From positions 208,178 through 272,177 of the forward strand of contig NZ_JBHUHX010000004.1 of assembly GCF_042682685.1 (NCBI RefSeq): DNA of 64,000 nt, read 5' to 3'. This document shows, piece after piece, positions 24,794 through 34,300 of the stretch; the first letter of the stretch is position 1; the number at the start of each line of letters is the position of its first letter. The notes beneath the pieces are model-generated. The model made no database searches. It was given only the letters and a program-made list of their open reading frames with translations, and was not told the DNA's origin. This DNA is from Imhoffiella fuscus. Lineage in GTDB: Bacteria; Pseudomonadota; Gammaproteobacteria; Chromatiales; Chromatiaceae. Position numbers and translations under genes: made by a program.

Positions 24794-27039
24794 AATTTCA
24801 CGCAGTCGACGAAGTAACGTACCTCGCCGTCGACCGTTTCCTTCACCAGTCCGTGGATATCGGTCTCGAAGCCGGGGAAGCTGGTGTTGAATTCGCGGGC
24901 GAATTTCAGGTAGCGGACGATGGTGGCGTTGAAGCGCTCGCCCGGGATGAGGAGCGGAATGCCGGGCGGGTAGGGGGTCAGCAGCACGCTGGTGATGCGT
25001 TCTTCCAGGTCGTCGATGCTGACCCGATCGATCTCGCGGTGCGCCATTTTGGCGAATGCGACGGCCGGTTTCATGGCCGGGACGAAATCGGAGAGATACA
25101 TGTCGGTGGTCAAGCGTGCGACGTCGTTGGCCTTGTAGATGCCGTGGATCTGGTCGCAGAGATCGCGCAGTCCCACCTTTTCATAGCGCGGATAGGCCTG
25201 GATGAATTCAGGCAGCACGCGCCAGAGCGGCTGGTTGCGGTCGTAGTCGTCTTTGAACTGCTGCAGCTCGGTCACCATCGTGTTCCAGCGGCCCTTGGTG
25301 ATGCCGATGGTGAACATGATGAAGAAGGAATAGAGACCGGTCTTCTCGACCACGATGCCGTGCTCGGCCAGATATTTGGTGACGACGCCCGCCGGGATGC
25401 CCGATTCGGCGAACTTGCCGTCAACGTCCAGTCCCGGAGTGATGACGGTCGCCTTGATGGGGTCGAGCATGTTGAAGCCGGGGGCCAGGTCGCCGAATCC
25501 GTGCCAGCGATCGCCGGCCTTCAGGACCCAATCCTCGCGATCGCCGATGCCTTCCTCGGCCAGATAGTCCGGTCCCCAGACCTTGAACCACCAGTCGGCT
25601 CCGAACTCCGCATCGACCTTGCGCATGGCGCGGCGGAAGTCGAGCGCCTCCATGATGGATTCGTGTACCAGCGCGGTCCCTCCCGGCGGCTCCATCATGG
25701 CGGCGGCGACGTCGCAGGACGCGATGATGGCGTACTGCGGACTGGTGGAGGAATGCATCAGATAGGCCTCGATAAAGCTGTTGCGATCGAGTGTTCGGGA
25801 TGCGGATTCCTGCACCAGGATCTGAGAGGCCTGCGAGAGTCCTGCCAGCAACTTGTGGGTCGACTGGGTGGCGAAGACCATGGATTCGTCGCAGGCCGCC
25901 CGGTTCTGTCCGATGGCGTGCATGCCGACGTAGAAGTCGTGGAAGGAGGCGTGCGGCAGCCAGGCCTCGTCGAACAGCAGGGTGTCGATCTTGCCGTCCA
26001 GCAGCGATTTGATGGCGTCGACGTTGTAGAGCACGCCGTCGTAGGTGCTTTGGGTAATCGTGAGCACGCGCGGCTGGGACTTGATGCCCTTGGCGAAGGG
26101 ATTGGCATCGATCTTCCGCTGGATGTTCTCCGGGCGGAATTCATCGAGCGGGATCGGACCGATGATCCCGTAATGATTGCGCGTCGGCATGAGGAACACC
26201 GGAATCGCGCCGGTCATGATGATCGAGTGGAGGATCGACTTATGGCAGTTGCGGTCCACCACGACGATGTCGTCCGGTGCGACCGTCGAATGCCAGACGA
26301 TCTTGTTCGAGGTCGAGGTGCCGTTGGTGACGAAGAACAGGTGATCGCAGTTGAAGATGCGCGCGGCGTTGCGCTCCGAGGCCGCTACCGGTCCCGAATG
26401 GTCGAGCAATTGTCCCAACTCGTCGACGGCGTTGCAGACGTCGGCGCGCAGCATGTTCTCGCCGAAGAACTGGTGGAACATCTGTCCGACCGGGCTCTTG
26501 AGGAAGGCGACGCCGCCGGAATGTCCAGGGCAGTGCCAGGAGTAGGAACTGTCTGCGGCATAGTGGGTGAGGGCGCGGAAGAAGGGCGGCGCCAGGCTGT
26601 CGAGATAGGCTCGGCATTCGCGCATGACATAGCGCGCGATGAACTCGGGCGTGTCCTCGAACATATGAATGAAGCCGTGCAGCTCCTTCAGGACATCGTT
26701 CGGGATGTGGCGCGAGGTGCGGGTTTCGCCGTAGAGGAAGATGGGGATGTCCTCGTTGCGGACCCGAACCTCCAGCACGAACTCGCGCAGGGTGGCGAGC
26801 GCCTCTTGGATCTCTTCCGGTGAGCCGCTGCCGAATTCCTCGTCATCGATCGAGAGGATGAAGCAGGAGGCGCGGCTCTGCTGCTGGGCGAACGATCTCA
26901 AATCGCCATAGCTGGTGACTCCGAGGACCTCCAGGCCCTCGCTTTCGATCGCCTTGGCGAGGGCGCGAATGCCAAGACCGCTCGTGTTCTCGGAGCGGAA
27001 GTCCTCGTCGATGATGACGACTGGAAAGCGAAAACGCAT
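24790..27039 (-). CDS. Orn/Lys/Arg decarboxylase (fold type I)
   Basis: This 749-aa PLP enzyme has the full length of the inducible-type basic amino acid decarboxylases: an N-terminal response-regulator-like wing domain (about residues 1-130), a linker, the PLP domain and a C-terminal domain. The Schiff-base lysine is Lys396 in 'ATQSTHKLLAGLSQAS', and 'HCPGHSGG' and 'FDEAWLPHASFHDFY' match cofactor and substrate regions. Arg versus Lys or Orn specificity cannot be read with confidence. The ATG at 27039 has AGGAG 6 bases upstream. Two carboxynorspermidine genes lie upstream in the same direction, so it likely supplies the diamine or agmatine for polyamine synthesis. Confidence 0.88.
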   Translation of the reverse strand: MRFRFPVVIIDEDFRSENTSGLGIRALAKAIESEGLEVLGVTSYGDLRSFAQQQSRASCFILSIDDEEFGSGSPEEIQEALATLREFVLEVRVRNEDIPIFLYGETRTSRHIPNDVLKELHGFIHMFEDTPEFIARYVMRECRAYLDSLAPPFFRALTHYAADSSYSWHCPGHSGGVAFLKSPVGQMFHQFFGENMLRADVCNAVDELGQLLDHSGPVAASERNAARIFNCDHLFFVTNGTSTSNKIVWHSTVAPDDIVVVDRNCHKSILHSIIMTGAIPVFLMPTRNHYGIIGPIPLDEFRPENIQRKIDANPFAKGIKSQPRVLTITQSTYDGVLYNVDAIKSLLDGKIDTLLFDEAWLPHASFHDFYVGMHAIGQNRAACDESMVFATQSTHKLLAGLSQASQILVQESASRTLDRNSFIEAYLMHSSTSPQYAIIASCDVAAAMMEPPGGTALVHESIMEALDFRRAMRKVDAEFGADWWFKVWGPDYLAEEGIGDREDWVLKAGDRWHGFGDLAPGFNMLDPIKATVITPGLDVDGKFAESGIPAGVVTKYLAEHGIVVEKTGLYSFFIMFTIGITKGRWNTMVTELQQFKDDYDRNQPLWRVLPEFIQAYPRYEKVGLRDLCDQIHGIYKANDVARLTTDMYLSDFVPAMKPAVAFAKMAHREIDRVSIDDLEERITSVLLTPYPPGIPLLIPGERFNATIVRYLKFAREFNTSFPGFETDIHGLVKETVDGEVRYFVDCVKF

Positions 27040-27098
27040 CGCGTTCTCCTGATGAGAATCAAAATACCCTGGGGATGCTAGACCCTGGAAGCCGGTGT

Positions 27099-27163
27099 TT
27101 GAACCGCAAAGGCGCAAAGAGCGCGAAGATATTCTTTGCGTCCTTCGCGCCTTTGCGGTTCAA
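27099..27163. repeat. Long inverted repeat (17-bp perfect arms)
   Basis: TTGAACCGCAAAGGCGC (27099-27115) pairs perfectly with GCGCCTTTGCGGTTCAA (27147-27163). Inside, GCAAAGA (27114-27120) can instead pair with TCTTTGC (27133-27139), giving alternative folds. The 'CGCAAAG' word recurs within it. It lies between the decarboxylase and the upstream saccharopine-dehydrogenase-type gene, so it may end or process that mRNA. Elements of this 'CGCAAAGGCGCAAAG' type are common intergenic repeats. Confidence 0.75.
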
Positions 27164-27213
27164 GTCTTTTGGAAGTCGAATGGGGCTGCCTTGGGCCGGG
27201 CAGCCGTTCTCGA

Positions 27214-28554
27214 TCAGTGCGGTTTGGGGGCGACGGCGATCATGGGATTCGCCGCCGAGACCGTGACGGTGGCCGTCGAATCGGCCAGTTCCGTCTCCAG
27301 ATCGCGCACGCTTCCGTCGAATGAGCCCGCGCTGCCCGGCTCGATCTCCTTGACCTCGGTGGGCAGACCGATCCGGTCGAGGATGGCGATGAAGGGCTCG
27401 GGATCCAGCTCCTCGACGTTGACCATGGTCTTGGTGTCCCAGGTGCCATCGGCGATTAGCATGGCGGCGGCCACCGGCGGCACGCCGGCGGTGTAGCTGA
27501 TGCCCTGCGACTCGACCTCCTCATAGGCAGCCTTGTGGTCCGAGACCTGATAGATGAGGACCTCGCGGGGCTTGCCGTCCTTGATGCCCTTGACGAAGTT
27601 GCCGATGCAGGTCTTGCCGGTGTAGTTGGGCGCGAGCGTCTTCGGATCGGGGAAGAGCGCCTTGACCACCTTGAGCGGCACCACTTCCTGGCCGTCGGCG
27701 AGCGTGACCGGCAGATGGTTGAGGAAACCGAGCGTGCGCAGCACCGTGAAGACGTTGATGTAATGATCGCCGAAGCCCATCCAGAAACGGATGCTGTCGG
27801 CATCGATGTTCTTCGACAGCGAGTGCAGCTCGTCGTGACCGTTGAGATAGATGGGGGAGGGGCCGACCACCGGCAGATCGTAGACGCGCTTGACCGAGTG
27901 GGTCGGATACTCCTTCCACTGGCGGTCGATCCAGGTCCAGACCTTGACGAACTCGCGGAAGTTGATCTCGGGGTCGAAGTTGGTCGCGAAGTACTTGCCG
28001 TGGCTGCCCGCGTTGACGTCGATGATGTCGATCGTCTCGATCGTGTCGAAGTAGCGCTTGACGGCCAGTGCGCAGTAGGCGTTGACCACGCCCGGATCGA
28101 ATCCGGCACCGAGGATGGCGGTCACGCCCTTCTCGGCGCAGCGGTCCTTGCGCTTCCATTCGTAGTTGGCGTACCAGGGCGGATCCTCGCAGACCTTGTC
28201 CGGATCCTCGTGGATGGCGGTGTCGATGTAGGCGACACCGGTCTCGATGCAGGCCTCCAGGATCGACATGTTGAGGAATGCCTGGCCCAGATTGATGACG
28301 ATCTGGGAGTTGGTCTCCTTGATCAGTGCAACGGTGGCCGGGATGTCGAGCGCATCGATCTGACGCGAATAGAGCTTGCGGGACGGATCCTTGACGTGCC
28401 CCTTGCGCTTGATGCTCTCGATGATGTCATCGCACTTCGACTGGGTGCGCGAGGCGATGCAGATGTCCCCGAGGACATCGTTGTGCATCGCGGCCTTGTG
28501 GGCGGCGACATGGGCGACGCCGCCGGCGCCGATGATGAGGACATTCTCTTTCAT
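27214..28554 (-). CDS. Carboxynorspermidine (carboxyspermidine) dehydrogenase
   Basis: This 446-aa protein belongs to the saccharopine-dehydrogenase-like family that reductively condenses aspartate semialdehyde with a diamine. 'VLIIGAGGVAHVAAHKAAMH' is the NAD(P)H-binding loop; 'ILGAGFDPGVVNAYCALAVK' and 'DVNAGSHGKYFATNFDPEINFREF' match the family. The partner decarboxylase gene lies 15 bases upstream in the same direction, which makes the pathway assignment firm. Enzymes of this type are about 400 aa; here the last 40 or so residues are an extra acidic, Ala/Ser/Val-rich tail (SVRDLETELADSTATVTVSA), of unknown use. Confidence 0.88.
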   Translation of the reverse strand: MKENVLIIGAGGVAHVAAHKAAMHNDVLGDICIASRTQSKCDDIIESIKRKGHVKDPSRKLYSRQIDALDIPATVALIKETNSQIVINLGQAFLNMSILEACIETGVAYIDTAIHEDPDKVCEDPPWYANYEWKRKDRCAEKGVTAILGAGFDPGVVNAYCALAVKRYFDTIETIDIIDVNAGSHGKYFATNFDPEINFREFVKVWTWIDRQWKEYPTHSVKRVYDLPVVGPSPIYLNGHDELHSLSKNIDADSIRFWMGFGDHYINVFTVLRTLGFLNHLPVTLADGQEVVPLKVVKALFPDPKTLAPNYTGKTCIGNFVKGIKDGKPREVLIYQVSDHKAAYEEVESQGISYTAGVPPVAAAMLIADGTWDTKTMVNVEELDPEPFIAILDRIGLPTEVKEIEPGSAGSFDGSVRDLETELADSTATVTVSAANPMIAVAPKPH

Positions 28555-28569
28555 GCGTTCTCTTCTCGC

Positions 28570-29676
28570 TCAGGAAAGACTGCGTTTGAAATCGTCGTAC
28601 CCGAAGGTGCGGACTACCTCGATCGTCCCGTCCAGGCGACGGACGGCGATCGAGGGCATGGCGACTCCGTTGAACCAATTGGTCTTGACCATGGTGTAGC
28701 CGCCTGCGTCGGCGATGCGGACCTCGCTGCCGACCCGCAGGGGCTCCGCCAGGCCGAATTCGCCGAAGACGTCGCCCGCCAGACAGGTCCGGCCGGCGAT
28801 CATGACGCGATGCGGGCCCGCTGCGGGCGCGGCGACCGACGGGGTGGTGCGATAGACCAGATGATCCAGCATGTGCGCCTCCAGGGAGGCGTCGATGATG
28901 GCGATGTCCAGCTCGTTGTGAACCACATCGATCACGGTCGTCACCAGCTCGGTGCTTCGGGTGACGGCGGCCTCGCCAGGTTCCAGATAGACCTGGACGT
29001 CGAACGTCCGGCTGAACTCGCGCAAGGCCGTGCAGAACCGTTCCAGCGGATATCCAGTTTGGGTGAAGGATAGACCGCCGCCGAGACTGACCCACTCCAT
29101 GCGGCGCAGCAGGTCGCCGTATTCGCGCCCGATGGTGTCGAGGGAGGCGCAGATGCTCTCGACCTCGGTGTTCTCGCAGTTGAAATGGAACATGAGCCCC
29201 TTGAGCAGGGGAGCGACCTCGGCGAGTGCATCCTTGTCCGCGACGCCCAGTCGGGAATAGCGGCGCGCCGGATCGGCGAGGTCGAAGTGCGAATAGCTGA
29301 TCCCCGGATTGACGCGCAATCCCAGGTTGCGCCCCTCGACCTCCGCATGGTGCTGCCGCAACTGCGAGAGCGAGTTGAAGATGATCTTGTCGGCGAACGC
29401 GGCGACCGCTTTGACGTCGTCGCGGGAGAAGCCGACGCTGTAGGCATGGACCTCCTTGCCGAATTCCTCGTAGCCCAGACGGGCCTCGAACAACGAGCTG
29501 CTGGTGGTTCCGTCCAGGTACTGGCGCATCAGGTCGAAGACGCACCAGGTCGAGAAACACTTGAGCGCCAGCACCGATTTGGCGCCCGAGGCCTCACGCA
29601 CACGCTGGATGAGTTCGAGATTCTGCTGGAGTCGGGACTCGTCGATCAGATAATAGGGCGTCGGCAGGTCTTTCAT
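28570..29676 (-). CDS. nspC: Carboxynorspermidine decarboxylase
   Basis: This 368-aa PLP enzyme has the alanine-racemase (fold III) decarboxylase layout. The cofactor lysine is in 'SVLALKCFSTW' (about residue 41), glycine-rich and His segments 'GLRVNPGISYSHFDLADPARRYSRLG' follow, and 'WVSLGGGLSFTQTGYP' and 'GRTCLAGDVFGEFGL' (catalytic Cys region) complete the site. It removes the carboxyl group to give norspermidine or spermidine. It is the first gene of the polyamine set, followed at 15 bases by the dehydrogenase gene. Sequences outside this gene up to 29855 show no clear regulatory site. Confidence 0.92.
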   Translation of the reverse strand: MKDLPTPYYLIDESRLQQNLELIQRVREASGAKSVLALKCFSTWCVFDLMRQYLDGTTSSSLFEARLGYEEFGKEVHAYSVGFSRDDVKAVAAFADKIIFNSLSQLRQHHAEVEGRNLGLRVNPGISYSHFDLADPARRYSRLGVADKDALAEVAPLLKGLMFHFNCENTEVESICASLDTIGREYGDLLRRMEWVSLGGGLSFTQTGYPLERFCTALREFSRTFDVQVYLEPGEAAVTRSTELVTTVIDVVHNELDIAIIDASLEAHMLDHLVYRTTPSVAAPAAGPHRVMIAGRTCLAGDVFGEFGLAEPLRVGSEVRIADAGGYTMVKTNWFNGVAMPSIAVRRLDGTIEVVRTFGYDDFKRSLS

Positions 29677-29855
29677 GTAAGGTGTTCGGTGGTCGTCGGG
29701 GGTGTCTTTTCGGGGGCGTGAAGTCTAGCATCGATCTGTTTCAAAAAAAGGGCAACGCGGCGCATCTGTCGCCTGGGTGCAGCTCAGCGAAACCCATGGG
29801 CCGCATGGGGGCTCCACCCCGACATCCACCGATGAGACTAGCCTGGACTCAGACT

Positions 29856-30314
29856 ATGCCAAGACCCGAAACACCGCTTATTGCCGCCGATATCCTGATC
29901 GAGCTCGTCGATCGCCCTGGGCGTCCGATCGTGCTCATCGAGCGTCGTTTTCCACCCCACGGCTGGGCGATCCCCGGCGGTTTCGTCGATGTCGGCGAGC
30001 GGGTGGAGTCGGCCGCCGTCCGCGAGGCATTGGAGGAGACGTCGCTCAAGGTGAGCCTGCGCGCGTTGCTCGGCATCTATTCGGACCCGCGCCGCGATCC
30101 CAGAGGCCATACGGTGACCGCCGTCTATGTGGCCGAGGCGAGCGGCGAGCCCAGTGCCCAAGACGATGCCAAAAACCTGGCGATCGTTTCGCTCGGCGAT
30201 CTGCCCGGCGAGCTCGCCTTCGACCATGCGCTGGTGCTCGATGACTATCGACGCTTCCGCGAGACCGGGGTGGCCGCGCCTCTTCGAGTCGAGAACGATC
30301 GGGATCGTCTCTGA
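29856..30314 (+). CDS. NUDIX hydrolase
   Basis: This 152-aa protein hydrolyses nucleoside diphosphates linked to another group. The Nudix box is GFVDVGERVESAAVREALEE followed by TSL: Gly, the Glu residues and R-E-x-x-E-E are all present, with Ser in place of the usual last Gly. 'PPHGWAIPGG' before it is typical of ADP-ribose or dGTP-type enzymes, but the substrate is not evident. The start is uncertain: ATG at 29856 gives a standard N-terminus, while ATG at 29832 adds eight residues; neither has a strong ribosome site. Confidence 0.8.
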   Translation: MPRPETPLIAADILIELVDRPGRPIVLIERRFPPHGWAIPGGFVDVGERVESAAVREALEETSLKVSLRALLGIYSDPRRDPRGHTVTAVYVAEASGEPSAQDDAKNLAIVSLGDLPGELAFDHALVLDDYRRFRETGVAAPLRVENDRDRL

Positions 30315-30327
30315 CCGCTTCGTGGTT

Positions 30328-30345
30328 CATTCGGATATCCGAATG
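30328..30345. promoter_or_regulatory. 18-bp perfect palindrome
   Basis: CATTCGGATATCCGAATG is a perfect dyad with no spacer, 13 bases after the NUDIX stop and about 100 bases before the metallo-beta-lactamase-fold gene. Its size fits a dimeric regulator's site. No cognate regulator is adjacent. Confidence 0.4.
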
Positions 30346-30446
30346 CCCCAGGAATTCCGGTTTTGCGGGCTGATGCTCCTTGACCTCGATGCCGTTAACC
30401 TACGCTGAGTGAGACGTCCAGCTCGGATGCCGGAGAGAACGAACAG

Positions 30447-31289
30447 ATGATCGGAGAACTGAGGATCACCCAACTGGTCGAGAACGCGGCCGGTGCGCCG
30501 GGGCTGCTCGGCGAACATGGCGCCGCCTTTCTCGTCGAGGCCGACGACCGGCATCTGCTGTTCGATACCGGGCAGGGCATGGTGCTGAGACATAATGTCG
30601 AGCGCCTGGGACTTTCGCTCGAACGGGTCGAGTCGATCGTCCTCAGCCATGGTCATTACGACCATACGGGAGGTTTGCTCGACGCCTTGGAGCTGACCGG
30701 TCCGGTCGATCTCTATCTGCATCCAAAGGCGCTGAGCCCGAAATTCAACCGCAATGGCCGCCCGATCGGCTCTCCAGTTGAGGATCTGGAGACGTTGCGT
30801 CCGCTGACCCGGCGTCTGGTCGCGTCCACCGAGCCGACTCACGTCGCGCCCGGAATCCTGCTCAGCGGAGAGATTCCCCGCACCCATCCTATCGAGGATA
30901 CCGGCGGTCCCTTCTATCGCGATGCCCAATGCACCGAGCCGGATGCGCTGGCGGACGATCAGGCGCTGATCCTGGATACGGCGGCGGGATTGGTGGTTCT
31001 GCTCGGATGCGGACATTCCGGGTTGGTGAATACGCTCGACTGGGTGCGCGAGCTGTTACCGGATCGTCCACTGCATGCGGTCCTGGGTGGCATGCATCTT
31101 TTGCGCGCGGATCGGGCCCGTCTGGAATTTACCGCCCAGTCACTCGCCGAGCGTGGGATCGCCTATTTGGCTCCCAACCATTGCACCGGGCTGGCCGCAA
31201 TCTGTCATCTCCGCCAGTGCTTCCCGGCCCAGTTCAGGGAATCGCCTGCCGGAATGCGACACGATTTCGGTAATCCCGGCGCGCGCTGA
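30447..31289 (+). CDS. MBL-fold hydrolase, RFA-P synthase-like
   Basis: This 280-aa metallo-beta-lactamase-fold protein has the metal motif HGHYDHTGG (about residues 67-75), a later 'LLGCGHSGLVNTLDWVREL' and 'AVLGGMHLLRAD', the pattern of the COG1237 group. Members in archaea were linked to methanopterin precursor synthesis (RFA-P synthase); in bacteria without methanopterin the substrate is uncertain. An N-terminal 'ITQLVENAAG.PGLLGEHGAAFLVE' is also typical. A GGAGA ribosome site precedes the ATG. The gene ends 13 bases before the hybrid kinase gene and may share its mRNA. Confidence 0.8.
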   Translation: MIGELRITQLVENAAGAPGLLGEHGAAFLVEADDRHLLFDTGQGMVLRHNVERLGLSLERVESIVLSHGHYDHTGGLLDALELTGPVDLYLHPKALSPKFNRNGRPIGSPVEDLETLRPLTRRLVASTEPTHVAPGILLSGEIPRTHPIEDTGGPFYRDAQCTEPDALADDQALILDTAAGLVVLLGCGHSGLVNTLDWVRELLPDRPLHAVLGGMHLLRADRARLEFTAQSLAERGIAYLAPNHCTGLAAICHLRQCFPAQFRESPAGMRHDFGNPGAR

Positions 31290-31302
31290 GGTCCTCTTCA
31301 CC

Positions 31303-34300
31303 ATGAAGCGCCTCAATGCATCCAATGCGGTCGTTCAAGGGCTGATCGCATTCTTGATTGCCCTGCTGTTTTCGCTCGTAATCTACTGGTATAGCCTGCG
31401 CTCCTCGGGGCAGACCTTTTTTCGCGCCCTCGATCTTCAGGAAGATGCTCAGCTTACCTTGAAGGCAGCCGCGCTCGATCGCGAAATCGAACGTCTGAAG
31501 CAGATGACGCAATTTCTCGCGGCGCTACCGCCCATTCCCGGAATTGGGCGGACCCTGCTTCACGGCGGGGTCGATCCGGTCAATGGCGAGACATTCAGCG
31601 TCTGGAAGGGGCGGCTCGATCAGATCTATCTCGGTTTTCTGAAGGCCGAGCCCAGGGTCTTTCAGGTGCGTCTCATCGGGGTACGTGACGGAGGGCTCGA
31701 ACTCGTCAAGGTCGAACGGTCTTCGAATGACGAGCCGCTCGTCACACCGCCCGAAGGGCTGCTGCGCAAGGGGCAGCGAGCCTATTTCATGAGTGCCGTC
31801 CAGAGTGCACTGGGGACCTTGACCGTTTCCGAGATCAATCTGAATCAGACTCAAGGCACGCTCGAAACACCCTCTCGGCCGACTTTGCGGTTCTCGACAC
31901 CCGTGGCGAACGAGAAGGGCGAAATCTTTGGCGTGGTCGTGGTCGACTACGATCTGACCTCGATACTGAAGAAGCTGCAAGAAGCCGATGGCGACACCCG
32001 TTATTTTCTGACGAATACGCGCGGGCAGTATCTGCTTCATCTGGACGAGTCGGCGTTCGGGCATGCGCATTCCCCTGGGGACATCGTCCGGTGGCAGGAT
32101 GAGTTCCAACGACTGCCGGCTTCGATGCTTCCACCTGGATTCGCGGCTAGCCAGTTGGTGAGGGATGTGGCTTCCCAGGAGGCATTTCTCTATTTCGAGC
32201 GCGAAATTCTGGGGCTCGGCGAGAAGCGCAACATCACCTTGCGAGCCATCTATCCCGTCACGACGGCGATACTGCAGACTCGAAGCGATGCCCTGGCGGA
32301 GATCCTGGTCATCAATTTGATCGTCTATCTCTTGATCGCTCTGGTCGCCTGGCTCTACTCACGCACGCTGGCCTTGCAGCACCAGGCACAGCTCCAGCTC
32401 GCCTTGAACCAGTCGTTGGAGCAGGCGCGCGAGGCGGCCGATCTGGCGAACCAGGCCAAATCCGAATTCCTCGCCAACATGAGCCATGAGATTCGAACCC
32501 CGTTGAATGCCGTATTGGGATTGAGCCACCTATTGGGGCTCGGGACCATGGATCACGAACAGCGTGAATACGTCACCAAGATTCAATCGGCGGGCAAGGC
32601 GTTGCAGGGAATCGTCGACGACATTCTCGACCTGTCCAAGATCGAGGCGGGCGAGCTCTCGATCGAGTGCGCTCCATTCAACGTCGTCGAGCTTTGCGGC
32701 GAGTCGGTGCGGATCGTATCGGGAGCGGCTGAGCGCAAGGGGTTGTCACTGAACCTGACGATCGATCCGAGAATTCCGATTCTTCTGCTCGGCGATCCGA
32801 TTCGACTGCGTCAGATACTGCTGAATCTGCTCAACAACGCGGTGAAATTCACCCGTTCCGGTGGTGTCGAGCTGCGTGCGACGATTTCGGACCTGTGCGA
32901 GCATCATGGCTCCTTATGTCTGGAGGTTGAGGATACCGGGATCGGTATTCCAGCCGAGTTTAAAGAGATGCTGTTTCGGCCTTTCGTTCAGGCGGACAGC
33001 TCCACCACGCGTCGTTTCGGCGGAACCGGCTTGGGTCTTGCGATCGTGCGCCAGATCACCGGTCTGATGGGCGGAACGGTCGAGGTCGAGAGCCAGGAAG
33101 GCGTCGGCAGCACCTTCCGTATCCAGGTCCCTGTCGATGTGCCTGATGCGCAGCAGCTCGATACGTTCGATTTTGGAATCAGGCGCTTGGAGATTCTCAT
33201 CGCGGAGGATGACGAGAATCAGCGCCGGGCCTTGATCGCCATGGCGGTCTCGCTGGGATGGCATGCCGAGGGGGTCGCGGACGGACAGGCTCTGGTCGAG
33301 CGCGTGCTTGAGCGCGAGGCTTCCTCGGCCCCTGTCGATTGTCTGCTGTTGGATTGGCGCATGCCCAAATTGGACGGCTTGGATGCCTTGCACAAGCTCT
33401 GGAAGGTGCTCGGCTTGCAGCGGATTCCGGGGGCCATCGTGGTGACCGCACAGGAAATCGAGGCGTTGAAAGCCGAGCCGCATGCCGATCTGGCGGACAG
33501 CATTCTGCAGAAGCCGATCGACCCTTCGTCCCTGTTCAATCAGGTGAACGAGGCCGTGGTCAAACGCCGGGGCTGTAGCGACCGCGTCCTTGAGGGTTCG
33601 TCGTTCCGATCGACCGGTATCCAATGGTTGGCGAACGTCAAGCTGTTGTTGGTGGACGACAGTGAACTCAACGTCGACGTCGCGCGACAGATACTGGAAC
33701 GCCAAGGCGCCTTGGTTCGGGTCTGCGCGAACGGGTTGGAGGCGGTGGATTGGCTTTCGAATCCCGATCACGAGGTCGATGCCGTGCTGATGGACGTGCA
33801 GATGCCGGTCCTGGATGGAATCCTCGCGGTTCAACGGATCCGGAACGAGCTGCAGTTGACGAGTCTCCCGATCATTGCGCTCACGGCAGGCGCGCTATCG
33901 AGTGAGCGTCAGCGCGCGTTGGATGCGGGAATGAACGATTATGTCACCAAGCCGTTCGAGCCGGACCAGATGGTCCGTGCGTTGCGTCGTCATATCGAAT
34001 TGGTGCGCGGCGCACCCTTGCCCACGACGCATGATGCCTCGGCAGAAGGGACGTCACCCTCTTGGCCCAATATTCCGGGGCTGGCGATGCCTGAGGTCGA
34101 GCACCGCATGGGCGGCGATTGGCCGCTGTTCCTGGCGACGTGCAAGCGCTTTCTGGCAGAGTTCGCCGATTTCCAAGAGGCATCGCCGGTTCCGACGAAC
34201 GAGTCCGAACGCGCCGTGCTCGCCGATCGTCTTCACAAACTGGCTGGCAACGCGGGGCTCATCGGGGCGCGAGCACTCTTGGGTGTGGCCAAGGAGTTCG

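Noticed and set aside
24376..26823. 815-codon open frame on the + strand
   Set aside because: It is the antisense of the Orn/Lys/Arg decarboxylase gene and of the AI-2E gene end; its composition is that of a shadow frame in GC-rich DNA and no domain is seen.
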